Source: an uncultured Eubacteriales bacterium (lineage in GTDB: Bacteria > Bacillota > Clostridia > Lachnospirales > Lachnospiraceae). From it: DNA of 43,560 nucleotides. The notes under the pieces were generated by a model. That model did no database searches. It was not told where the DNA came from and saw only the letters and a program-made list of their open reading frames with translations. Within the stretch, counting starts at the first letter, position 1, and each line of letters opens with the position of its first letter. The DNA lies in the NCBI GenBank assembly GCA_900539455.1, contig UQCD01000019.1, forward strand, positions 1-43,560, given 5' to 3'. Positions 35,115-43,091 of the stretch are shown here, piece after piece. The position numbers were made by a program, and so were the translations under genes.

Positions 35115-35304
35115 GCGATACTGACACTTTAAATTTTATAAAGGGTATAATTTTTACATTTGAAATGGGTAGCAGAAAATTAATTTAAGGGTTACTAATT
35201 AAATTCAAAGTGAAATATGGATAAATAAAAAACGCAAACAGCTTCTTATTTGTATTTTTTTAAGGTTGGTGTCATATATATAGTATAAAAAAGTAGGTGT
35301 GTAA

Positions 35305-36459
35305 ATGGATATTTATGTGGTGAAGGAAGGCGATACAGTTGACAGTATCGCTTTTTATTTTGGTATTAGTATTAATTCACTTATTTATGCAAATCAGCTT
35401 GAGTACCCATATAGGTTGGCAATAGGGCAGAGTATGTTAATAGTGGACGATTTGGAGCTGTCTGGTCTTTTGTATAGAGAAAATATTCTTAGAGCCAATG
35501 GCTTTGCGTATCCCTTTATTAGTCCGTGGGTGCTAAATGAAACATTACCCTATTTAGAGGAAATGTCTGTATTTTCTTATGGCTTTAGCGAGGATGGAGA
35601 ATTAATTCCTCCAGCATTATCTGTGGAATGGATGATTAATGACGCTTTATATAAGGGCGTGCGACCAGTTTTAACATTAACACCCTTTGGCAAGGACGGA
35701 CAATTTAATAATTATCTTATACATAGAATGCTTATTAATGAAAGAGCAAGAGGTAATCTTATAGCTAATATTGTTGATACCATTATAGAAATGGGATTTG
35801 AAGGCGTAAATATTGATTTTGAATTTATACTTTCGGAGGATAGGGACAATTTTACACAATTTGTTGGAGATGTTACAAATGCTGTTAATGAGCTAGGATA
35901 TGAGGTGACAGTTGACTTAGCACCGAAAACCTCCAGCACCCAAAGTGGACTTTTATACGAGGGAAAGGATTATATGGGGCTTGGAAATGCAAGCAACCGA
36001 GCCTTTGTAATGACCTATGAATGGGGCTATACATACGGACCTGCAATGGCAGTCGCACCTATAAACAAGGTAAGGCAGGTGTTGGAATATGCTACTACAC
36101 AAATACCAAGTGAAAAAATCAGTATGGGAATACCAAATTATGGATATGATTTTACACAGCCATATGTAAGAGGAGAATCAAAGGCAAAAACCATAGGAAA
36201 TATTGAAGCTGTAAATATAGCCATAAATAATAATTCTATAATTATGTTTGATGAAATTTCAAAAACACCATTTTTTAGTTATGTGGAGGATAATGTTACA
36301 CATGAGGTGTGGTTTGAGGACGCAAGAAGTATTTTTGAAAAATATAAGCTTATAAAAGAATACAATTTGTACGGCTTTGGCTGCTGGCAGATTATGCAGC
36401 TTTTTAGACCAATGTGGATATTATCAAGAGCTAATTTAGGTGATATTAGTGTATTGTAA
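35305..36459 (+). CDS. LysM-GH18 spore peptidoglycan hydrolase, SleL/YaaH-like
   Basis: A 384-residue protein: one LysM at residues ~2-47 (IYVVKEGDTVDSIAFYFGIS ... LAIGQSMLIV) followed by a GH18 domain. The catalytic signature is GVNIDFEF with Asp171 and Glu173 (DxE). MTYEWGYTYGPAMAVAPINKV and MGIPNYGYDF are typical of the SleL/YaaH branch. That branch acts as an N-acetylglucosaminidase on spore cortex fragments. No signal peptide is visible, as in several mother-cell-made spore-coat hydrolases. The start is after AGGTG. It lies beside the Csp-like subtilase, supporting a germination role by context. The spore role is inference from family and neighbours. Confidence 0.9.
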   Translation: MDIYVVKEGDTVDSIAFYFGISINSLIYANQLEYPYRLAIGQSMLIVDDLELSGLLYRENILRANGFAYPFISPWVLNETLPYLEEMSVFSYGFSEDGELIPPALSVEWMINDALYKGVRPVLTLTPFGKDGQFNNYLIHRMLINERARGNLIANIVDTIIEMGFEGVNIDFEFILSEDRDNFTQFVGDVTNAVNELGYEVTVDLAPKTSSTQSGLLYEGKDYMGLGNASNRAFVMTYEWGYTYGPAMAVAPINKVRQVLEYATTQIPSEKISMGIPNYGYDFTQPYVRGESKAKTIGNIEAVNIAINNNSIIMFDEISKTPFFSYVEDNVTHEVWFEDARSIFEKYKLIKEYNLYGFGCWQIMQLFRPMWILSRANLGDISVL

Positions 36460-36603
36460 TTGAAGTATAAGTTGTTAAAGTATATTGAATTGTCTGCAGT
36501 TAAAAAAAGAAACAAATTGTAAAGTAAGAGGGTTAAAATATATTAATAAATAATAGCAAGTAAAATAAAATTAATAACAAAAATTTAGGTGGAATAATGG
36601 ATA

Positions 36604-38313
36604 ATGGATAATGGAAATAGTGCAAAAATTGAAAACCAATTAAATCTGGCAATAGATGTAGGAAAAGAGGTAAGAGAGGAAACTATCGACTTAGATACTG
36701 GGTATCTAAATAATGACAGGTGGGAACTGATAATAAAATATACGGGAGATTTTAGTCAGATTGAGCAGTATGTAGAGGAGGCTAATATACTTTTAAATGG
36801 ATTTGCTATTGTGATTATAAGAGAAAGTCAAATTAATAAAATGGCGGCTCTGCCACAGGTTATTTATATAGAAAAACCTAAGAGATTATATTATGAGGTT
36901 GTAAATGCAATTAGAAGCTCCTGCATATCACCGGTGCAGGATAGATATAATCTTTTTGGAGAGGGAATTTTTGTGGCTGTAATTGATTCTGGTATAGATT
37001 ACAAAAATCCAGTATTTATTGATGAAAATGGGGAAAGCAGAATTGAGTGTATATGGGATCAGACGGACAACTTAGGAATACCACCGGCAGGCTACAGCAG
37101 AGGAAGTCTGTATAATAATGAAGAAATAAACATGGCAATTAATGGTGAGGTAACAATTAATACTGTGGATTTATCAGGACACGGTACAGCAGTTGCGAGC
37201 ATAGCCTGTGGAAATTTTGCTGAAAATAGAAGAAATAGTGTGGGAATAGCTACAAAATCCAAGCTTATAGCAGTTAAGCTGGGAAACCCCTTTAGAGATA
37301 ATTTTCCAAAGACCAGCGAGCTTATGCTTGCAATAGATTTTGTAATCCGATATGCAATTACAAGTAATACACCGGTTGTAATAAATATCAGCTTTGGGAA
37401 TAATTATGGCTCCCATGACGGAACTTCATTAGTGGAGCAATATATTAATAGTGTGTCCGGAGTAGGAAGAAATACTGTTGTAGTGGGTATGGGTAATGAA
37501 GGAGCATCAGCAGGACATTACAGGGCAAAACTACAAAATAATCAAAATTATATTATTGATATAGCAGTAGGTAATTATGAAAGTAAGCTGAATTTGCAGC
37601 TTTGGAAAAATTATAGTGATGAATTTTATGTTGAAATTATTTCTCCTTCGGGAAACACAAGTGGAATTTTAAATAAATACAATGAGGGTACATCCTATAT
37701 ATTGGATAATACTGTAATTTATGTCTATTATGGAACGCCCAAGCCCTTTAGTGTAGCACAGGAAATATATTTTGAATTTGTACCTAGAGAGGATTACTTG
37801 CTTTCAGGGCTTTACAGTATAAAAATTACACCGATTACCATAAAAAATGGAGAGGTTGATTTGTGGCTGCCAGTGGAAAGCTCAATTAATAACACCAGAT
37901 TTTTAGGCTCATCACCAGAAGTTACTATAACCTCTCCAGCTACGGCTTATTCTGTTATATCAGTTGGTGCGTATAACAGCTTTACAAATTCCTATGCAGA
38001 ATTTTCTGGAAGGGGCTTTTTAAGGGAAAATAATTTTGTCAAGCCAGATATAGTAGCACCAGGAGTAAATATACGGGGAGCAACAAGAGAGGGGACTGCG
38101 TTATTTACAGGGACCTCCTTTGCAACACCTGTAGTAAGTGGCTCGGTGGCATTATTAATGGAGTGGGGAATTGTCAGGCGAAATGATATTTATTTATATG
38201 CAGATAAAGTAAAGGCATATTTAATAAAGGGAGCTGTGCCACTTGCTAATGAGCCTGTGCCAAGTAAAAGAACAGGCTGGGGAGCATTATGTCTAAATAA
38301 TAGTATGCCATAG
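36604..38313 (+). CDS. S8 subtilase, Csp (germination protease)-like
   Basis: A 569-residue subtilisin-family protease. The triad is intact: Asp128 (VAVIDSGID), His193 (LSGHGTAVASIACG) and Ser505 (FTGTSFATPVVSG). Residues ~1-90 resemble a prodomain, and a jellyroll-like insert lies before the serine motif, as in clostridial Csp proteins that activate the cortex hydrolase SleC. No signal peptide is seen. The start lies in three copies of ATGGATA that place ATG in all three frames (36597, 36604, 36611); only 36604 opens the long frame. It follows the SleL-like gene. Whether it is a CspB equivalent or a related spore or vegetative protease is not settled. Confidence 0.88.
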   Translation: MDNGNSAKIENQLNLAIDVGKEVREETIDLDTGYLNNDRWELIIKYTGDFSQIEQYVEEANILLNGFAIVIIRESQINKMAALPQVIYIEKPKRLYYEVVNAIRSSCISPVQDRYNLFGEGIFVAVIDSGIDYKNPVFIDENGESRIECIWDQTDNLGIPPAGYSRGSLYNNEEINMAINGEVTINTVDLSGHGTAVASIACGNFAENRRNSVGIATKSKLIAVKLGNPFRDNFPKTSELMLAIDFVIRYAITSNTPVVINISFGNNYGSHDGTSLVEQYINSVSGVGRNTVVVGMGNEGASAGHYRAKLQNNQNYIIDIAVGNYESKLNLQLWKNYSDEFYVEIISPSGNTSGILNKYNEGTSYILDNTVIYVYYGTPKPFSVAQEIYFEFVPREDYLLSGLYSIKITPITIKNGEVDLWLPVESSINNTRFLGSSPEVTITSPATAYSVISVGAYNSFTNSYAEFSGRGFLRENNFVKPDIVAPGVNIRGATREGTALFTGTSFATPVVSGSVALLMEWGIVRRNDIYLYADKVKAYLIKGAVPLANEPVPSKRTGWGALCLNNSMP

Positions 38314-38352
38314 GGAGAGTAGATAAAATACATAGGGAGAGTAGATAAAATA
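38309..38352 (+). repeat. Two adjacent perfect 22-bp direct repeats
   Basis: CATAGGGAGAGTAGATAAAA plus TA occurs twice without a gap, overlapping the subtilase stop codon. It looks like a recent slippage duplication. Confidence 0.9.
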
Positions 38353-38357
38353 ATTAG

Positions 38358-38386
38358 TTGACAGATTATATACAGAGTGTTATATT
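38358..38386 (+). promoter_or_regulatory. Promoter of the ABC fusion gene
   Basis: A perfect -35 TTGACA (38358-38363), 17-nt spacer and -10 TATATT (38381-38386), 45 nt before the start codon. Confidence 0.8.
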
Positions 38387-38431
38387 AACTAAGTGTAATA
38401 CATCACATAATACAGTCGAAAGGAAGATTAT

Positions 38432-41155
38432 ATGTTAGAAACAAGAGAATTATGTAAAATATATAAGCCTAAAAAGGGTGTGCCAGTTACAGCCTTGAAT
38501 AAGATTTCCTTAAAATTTCCAGAAAAGGGAATGGTGTTTTTATTAGGAAAGTCTGGAAGTGGTAAATCTACACTTTTAAATTTGTTAGGCGGATTAGATA
38601 AATATGATGACGGAGAAATTATTATAAAAGGTGTTTCCTCAAAGGATTTTAAACAGGAATATTTTGATTCCTATAGAAATACTTATGTAGGCTTCATATT
38701 TCAGGAGTATAACATATTAGATGAATTTACTGTTGGAGCAAATATTGCCCTAGCATTACAGCTACAAGGAAAAAAGGCTGCAGACGAAGAAATCAACAAT
38801 ATATTAAAGCAGGTAGACTTAGACGGATATGGTAATAGAAAGCCAAATGAATTATCCGGAGGACAAAAACAAAGAGTAGCTATTGCCAGAGCCTTAGTAA
38901 AAAATCCTGAAATTATTATGGCAGATGAGCCAACAGGTGCATTGGACTCTAATACAGGCAGACAGGTGTTTGATACACTTAAGAAGCTGTCAAAGGATAA
39001 GCTGGTTATTATAGTATCCCACGATAGAGAATTTTCTGAGCTATATGCTGATAGAATTATTGAGTTATCAGATGGTAATGTAATAAGCGATGTTGAAGTG
39101 GAAAATAGCGAGGAGCAGGAGAAAGTACAGGATAATCTTGTATTTGAAAATGAGATTATTTCAGTAAAGGAGGGCTATCACTTAACCGAAGAGGATAGAA
39201 TAGCCATAAATGATTATATTGATACATTAGGAACTGAGGGGGCAAAAATAAAGCTGTTTGGCAGCAGAAGAAGAAAAAAATTTGTTAATACTGATGAAAG
39301 CAAAATTAAAGAGCAGGATAGTAAAAATTTTAAGCTTATAAAGTCAAAGCTTCCTATGAAATCTGCCTTTAAAATTGGTGTTAGCGGTTTAAAACATAAA
39401 AAAATAAGATTAGTAATTACGATATTGCTGTCTTGTATTGCCTTTGGTTTGTTTGGCCTGTCAGATACAATTACATCTTATAACCATGTTGATGTATGTA
39501 CAAATTCTATAATAGACAGTAATCTGGATTATTTATCTATCGGAAAGGCTGTAAAGGTATATTATAATAGCAATAATAAAGACAACTATTATTTTGAAAG
39601 TGGCAGAAAACTTACTGAAGCTGATGTAAAAAAAATAGAGGAAAAGTTCGGGAATAATTTTATCAGAGTTGTAACTCCTGTAAATGGTACATTGGATTTT
39701 GAAGCTCAAATTGATAATAGTGTTAAATTAACAGAAACTGAGGTAAATATATATAGCACAGCTTTTTCAGGCTTTGGTGAAATTACAAAGGAATATCTTG
39801 ATAGTCAAGGCTACAAGCTGTTAGCTGGTCAGCTGCCAGACGGTAGCAAGGATGAGATTGCTATAAGTGAATATATATACGAAACCTTCCATTTAGCAAA
39901 GTATGCTGATAAAACAGAGGGAGAAAATGCAACCTTCGAGAATATTAATAAGTATTCTGATATAATAGGCAAAAAGATAAATATTAACAATAAGGAATAT
40001 ACAATAACAGGTGTAATTGATACAAAGTTCAGCCTTGACAGATATAAGGGATTAACAGAGAAAAAACAGGGTGCAACTACAACGGACCAGATTATTGATT
40101 ATGCCTTAGCAAATGAATTTTATTATGCAAGCCAGTATAGCTTATCAAATATTGCATTAGTAGGCGAAGGCTTTAATGAAAAGTTTCTAAAGGAGCAGCC
40201 GATGGTTGCACAATTACAGGATGTGTATTTATCGGCATATAGTGATAATTCAGATATAAATGCAAATTTTATTAATGCAAATTTTATTGCTAAGCTTGAG
40301 GACATCGACAAAGATGCAATACAGTGGATTGCTGGAGAAAAAACATCCTTGGGAGAAAAAGAAATAGTTGTTTCAGAGGATGCAGTAAATACTTATAATG
40401 ATAGTGAGGGTACTAAGGTTATGATGAAGGAGAAATATCAAATATCTTTATTTGATAGAATAAACGATATTAATGAAACTATAGATGGATATAAGGTTGT
40501 TGGATACATTCCAAGTGATTACAAAAATGGAAAATATAATCAGACAATTATAACAAGTGCTCAATTATATAATAAGTGTGTTTTGTATGAAAGCGGCATA
40601 TATAGCTTTATAATTTCAAAAATGCCTACTGACAAAAACGAAATAAAGGATATTATTAAATACTGCTATGACACCACAGGCGAAAGCAGATATGATGTTA
40701 ATTCATCAGTTACCTATGAATTAGATACAGTTAATAGTGGATTAAAGGCTGTTTCAAAGATATTCTTCTATGTAGGCTTAGGTTTTGCAATATTCTCAGC
40801 AATAATGCTTGCCAACTTTATAGCTACAAGTATTTCCTACAAGAAGCAGGAAATTGGTATTTTAAGAGCAATAGGCTCTAGAAGCAATGATGTATTTAGA
40901 ATTTTCTTCTCAGAAAGCTTTGTAATTGCAATGATTAACTTTGTACTCTCAGCAGTAGGAGTAGGCGTGGTAACTGCAGCAGTTAATTCTTTCCTAAGAA
41001 ATAGAGTTGGAATATTGGTAACAGTATTAAGCTTTGGAGTAAGACAGGTTGCACTTATTTTTGTAGTAAGTATTGCCATTGCATTTGTGGCAAGCTTTAT
41101 CCCTGTAAAGAAAATTGCTTCAAAACGACCAATCGATGCAATTAGGAATAGATAG
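38432..41155 (+). CDS. ABC transporter, ATPase-FtsX permease fusion
   Basis: A 907-residue single-chain transporter half. The N-terminal LolD-like ATPase (~1-225) has Walker A GKSGSGKST (39-47), Q-loop FIFQEY, signature LSGGQKQR, Walker B IIMADEP and H-loop VSHD. After a charged linker comes a MacB/FtsX permease: a first helix near VITILLSCIAFGLFGLSDTI (~330-350), a large extracellular domain, then three C-terminal helices with the coupling motif KKQEIGILRAIGSRSNDVF. It has its own promoter and terminator. Such clostridial fusions are usually annotated as antimicrobial-peptide or lipoprotein exporters; no adjacent two-component system supports BceAB-type resistance here. Confidence 0.93.
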   Translation: MLETRELCKIYKPKKGVPVTALNKISLKFPEKGMVFLLGKSGSGKSTLLNLLGGLDKYDDGEIIIKGVSSKDFKQEYFDSYRNTYVGFIFQEYNILDEFTVGANIALALQLQGKKAADEEINNILKQVDLDGYGNRKPNELSGGQKQRVAIARALVKNPEIIMADEPTGALDSNTGRQVFDTLKKLSKDKLVIIVSHDREFSELYADRIIELSDGNVISDVEVENSEEQEKVQDNLVFENEIISVKEGYHLTEEDRIAINDYIDTLGTEGAKIKLFGSRRRKKFVNTDESKIKEQDSKNFKLIKSKLPMKSAFKIGVSGLKHKKIRLVITILLSCIAFGLFGLSDTITSYNHVDVCTNSIIDSNLDYLSIGKAVKVYYNSNNKDNYYFESGRKLTEADVKKIEEKFGNNFIRVVTPVNGTLDFEAQIDNSVKLTETEVNIYSTAFSGFGEITKEYLDSQGYKLLAGQLPDGSKDEIAISEYIYETFHLAKYADKTEGENATFENINKYSDIIGKKININNKEYTITGVIDTKFSLDRYKGLTEKKQGATTTDQIIDYALANEFYYASQYSLSNIALVGEGFNEKFLKEQPMVAQLQDVYLSAYSDNSDINANFINANFIAKLEDIDKDAIQWIAGEKTSLGEKEIVVSEDAVNTYNDSEGTKVMMKEKYQISLFDRINDINETIDGYKVVGYIPSDYKNGKYNQTIITSAQLYNKCVLYESGIYSFIISKMPTDKNEIKDIIKYCYDTTGESRYDVNSSVTYELDTVNSGLKAVSKIFFYVGLGFAIFSAIMLANFIATSISYKKQEIGILRAIGSRSNDVFRIFFSESFVIAMINFVLSAVGVGVVTAAVNSFLRNRVGILVTVLSFGVRQVALIFVVSIAIAFVASFIPVKKIASKRPIDAIRNR

Positions 41156-41192
41156 GAAATAAGAGGCAGGGTGAATAGTTGATATATAATAG

Positions 41193-41240
41193 GAGTGATA
41201 TGTTTTGCCAGAATTTTGGTGATGACATATCACTCTTATT
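41193..41240 (+). terminator. Intrinsic terminator
   Basis: GAGTGATATG pairs with CATATCACTC across a 23-nt loop, followed by TTATTT. Confidence 0.85.
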
Positions 41241-41339
41241 TAATTTGTAGGAAAGTATGTGGTGCAAATATATGGTATAAATAAAGGATTTTTTGCAATA
41301 GAGTAATGCAGAAAAATATGAGGAAAACATATAGAAAAA

Positions 41340-41382
41340 TGTCGATAAAGGTATTTACAACATTAAACAAATAAAATATAAT
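41340..41382 (+). promoter_or_regulatory. Promoter with Spo0A-box-like site, upstream of the c-di-GMP riboswitch
   Basis: TGTCGA (41340-41345) matches six of seven bases of the Spo0A box TGTCGAA. It lies 8 nt before -35 TTTACA (41354-41359), a 17-nt spacer and -10 TATAAT (41377-41382). The block recurs at 43461. Confidence 0.7.
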
Positions 41383-41420
41383 AATGAAAGAAGAATATTT
41401 TTAAATTTTATATGTTATAA

Positions 41421-41504
41421 CAAAGGCAAACCTATAGTGATGTAGGGACGCAAAACTAGGAGTCTTAGATAGTGGTAGGAAACGATGTAAGATAGTTCGG
41501 TTGC
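41421..41504 (+). ncRNA. Cyclic di-GMP-I (GEMM-I) riboswitch
   Basis: Contains the hallmark AAAGGCAAACC, then a CCTATA-GTGA-TGTAGG hairpin capped by a GNRA loop, then GGGACGCAAAACTA, a second stem with GTCTTA/TAAGA, and TAGT closing ACTA. This is the class I aptamer layout. A terminator follows immediately, so c-di-GMP would control read-through into the tandem paralogues. Confidence 0.93.
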
Positions 41505-41535
41505 AGATGATACAAAATCATTTGTGACTTTTTTT
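41504..41535 (+). terminator. Riboswitch expression-platform terminator
   Basis: CAGATGAT (41504-41511) pairs with ATCATTTG (41517-41524), with one G-U, followed by TGAC and seven Ts. Confidence 0.8.
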
Positions 41536-41594
41536 ATTACCTAAAATTGAAAGATAAAAGGTGAATTAATTATATTACCTATTTATAAGCTTAA

Positions 41595-41750
41595 GATTTT
41601 AATTCTATTAAAAAGGACAGCAGAGAAGAATTGGAAACTAAAGATGATTATATGTGAATATATATGGAAGATAAGGAAAGAATAAGAAACTGGTTAAAGG
41701 TAAGAAAAATAGTAAAGAAAGAAGAAGATAAAAATGGCATTAGTTTATGA
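41595..41750 (+). pseudogene. Decayed reading frame before the first paralogue
   Basis: A frame reading DFNSIKKDSREELETKDDYM, one in-frame TGA, then IYMEDKERIRNWLKVRKIVK and KEEDKNGISL ends at 41750, overlapping the start of the first paralogue. The downstream intergenic repeats keep the same KEEDKNGIS overlap. It may be the 3' end of a lost gene. No family is recognised; chance cannot be excluded. Confidence 0.3.
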
Positions 41751-42135
41751 AAAAGTAAAAGAGGAAGATTGGGAGTTATATAATTCATTTTTGCCTAATA
41801 TCGAAACAGCAGATAATTATACTAGATGGGTAGTAGATAGAGATAATAATATATATTTCTTTTGGGTAGGTGGAGATTATAGAGATTATACTAAGACATA
41901 TTTTATGTCGTGGAACAATATAAAAATATTTATATATACGAAGAGTTGGAGTGTTATAGGAGAAGGTACACATATGTGGATAAACAAAGTTTTAATATAC
42001 AAAAAGCTTGACAGTAAAAGTGAGATTGTAAAAGAAATAATGGATACAATAAAAACTATGTTGCAAATACGATATGATAATTCAATAAAATTTCAAGAAA
42101 TTGCAAAGCCAACATTTAAGGAGGAGAAAAAGTAG
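41734..42135 (+). CDS. Tandem paralogue 1, unknown ~133-residue protein under c-di-GMP control
   Basis: A 133-residue protein with no signal peptide and no membrane helix. It starts MALVYEKVKEEDWELYNSFL, has an aromatic beta-rich middle (WVVDRDNNIYFFWVGGDY; YFMSWNNIKIFIYTKSW), and ends in a helical, charged tail (LDSKSEIVKEIMDTIKTMLQ). I recognise no family. It is the most divergent of three tandem copies and the first gene after the c-di-GMP riboswitch. Its start region is GAAGAAGATAAAAATG, with a purine-rich ribosome site weaker than elsewhere in the window. Multiplied small soluble proteins next to an RTX fragment could be immunity proteins; that is context-based inference. Confidence 0.8.
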   Translation: MALVYEKVKEEDWELYNSFLPNIETADNYTRWVVDRDNNIYFFWVGGDYRDYTKTYFMSWNNIKIFIYTKSWSVIGEGTHMWINKVLIYKKLDSKSEIVKEIMDTIKTMLQIRYDNSIKFQEIAKPTFKEEKK

Positions 42136-42214
42136 ATGAATACAATAGAAGATATGAATGGATAGAGGAATACTAAGTAACTAGATAAAAACAAAAGGAA
42201 AGAAGAGGATAAAA

Positions 42215-42613
42215 ATGGCATTAGTTGAAGAAAAAGTGAAAGAGGAAGATAGAGAGTTATTTAATTCATTTGTTCCAAGCAGAAAAGCAAATGAGTGTAC
42301 TAAATGGATAGTGGATAGGGAGAAAAAAATATATTTCTTTTGGGTAGGTGGAGAGGCAAGAGAGTGTATTGATGTATATTTTATGTTTTGGAATAATATA
42401 AAAATATACATATATACGGAGAGTAGAATCATTGTAGGAGAAAGAGTATATATATGGATAGACAGCATTTTAATTTACAAAAAGCTTGACAGTAAAAGTG
42501 AGATTGTAAAAGAAATAATAGATACCATAAAAGAGGCATTGCAAATGATGTATGATAATTCAATAGAATTTCAAAGAATTGCAAAGCCGACATTTAAGGA
42601 GGAGAAAAAGTAG
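42215..42613 (+). CDS. Tandem paralogue 2, unknown ~132-residue protein
   Basis: A 132-residue protein, a close paralogue of the neighbours on both sides. It begins MALVEEKVKEEDRELFNSFV. The core WIVDREKKIYFFWVGGEARE and YFMFWNNIKIYIYTESR is conserved, while the loop after the first strand and residues ~75-90 vary between copies. The C-terminus LDSKSEIVKEIIDTIKEALQ ... KPTFKEEKK is strongly conserved with copy 1. It has an AAAGAAGAGG ribosome site. It is probably transcribed from the same c-di-GMP-responsive promoter, as no terminator separates the copies. Function unknown. Confidence 0.82.
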   Translation: MALVEEKVKEEDRELFNSFVPSRKANECTKWIVDREKKIYFFWVGGEARECIDVYFMFWNNIKIYIYTESRIIVGERVYIWIDSILIYKKLDSKSEIVKEIIDTIKEALQMMYDNSIEFQRIAKPTFKEEKK

Positions 42614-42692
42614 ATGAATACAATAGAAGATATGAATGGATAGAGGAATACTAAGTAACTAGATAAAAACAAAAGGAAAGAAGAGGATAAAA

Positions 42693-43091
42693 ATGGCATT
42701 AGTTGAAGAAAAAGTGAAAGAGGAAGATAGAGAGTTATTTAATTCATTTGTTCCAAACAGAAAGGCAAATGATAGTTCAATATGGATAGTAGATAGGGAG
42801 AAAAATATATATTTCTTTAGGGTAGGTGGAGAGGTAAGAGAGTGTATTGATGTATATTTTATGTCTTGGAATGATACAAAAATATTTATACATACAAAAA
42901 GTTGGAGCGTTGTGGGAAATAGTATACATATGTGGATAGACAGAATTTTAATTTACAAAAAGCTTGACAGTGAAAGTAAGATAGTGAAAGAAATAGTGGA
43001 TACCATAAAAGCTGCGTTGCAAATCCAATTTAATAATCTAATAAAATTTCAAAGAATTGCAAATCCGACATTTGAAGAGGAGAAAAAATAG
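42693..43091 (+). CDS. Tandem paralogue 3, unknown ~132-residue protein
   Basis: A 132-residue third copy. Its first ~20 residues and upstream spacer are identical to copy 2, but the middle (ANDSSIWIVDREKNIYFFRV; MSWNDTKIFIHTKSWSVVGN) is in places closer to copy 1, suggesting recombination between copies. It ends NPTFEEEKK. The stop TAG is directly followed by ATG of the RTX-fragment reading frame, the arrangement of a translationally coupled pair. Function unknown; no signal peptide. Confidence 0.82.
   Translation: MALVEEKVKEEDRELFNSFVPNRKANDSSIWIVDREKNIYFFRVGGEVRECIDVYFMSWNDTKIFIHTKSWSVVGNSIHMWIDRILIYKKLDSESKIVKEIVDTIKAALQIQFNNLIKFQRIANPTFEEEKK

Larger units (their letters stand above)
34704..35249 (+). 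repeat. 258-bp tandem repeat, two full copies plus about 30 bp of a third
   Basis: Units start at 34704, 34962 and 35220, each with GATAAATAAAAAACGCAAAC. The two full units differ at only a few positions. Each holds a GC-richer long hairpin and then an AT-rich segment with a TATAAT box (34888-34893 and 35146-35151). The third copy stops after CTTCTTAT. It fills the gap between asnB and the GH18 gene, where no ordinary gene is found. Confidence 0.95.

Noticed and set aside
34704..35249. CRISPR array or insertion sequence
   Set aside because: The repeat period is 258 bp with no short spacers, no transposase frame and no cas genes nearby.
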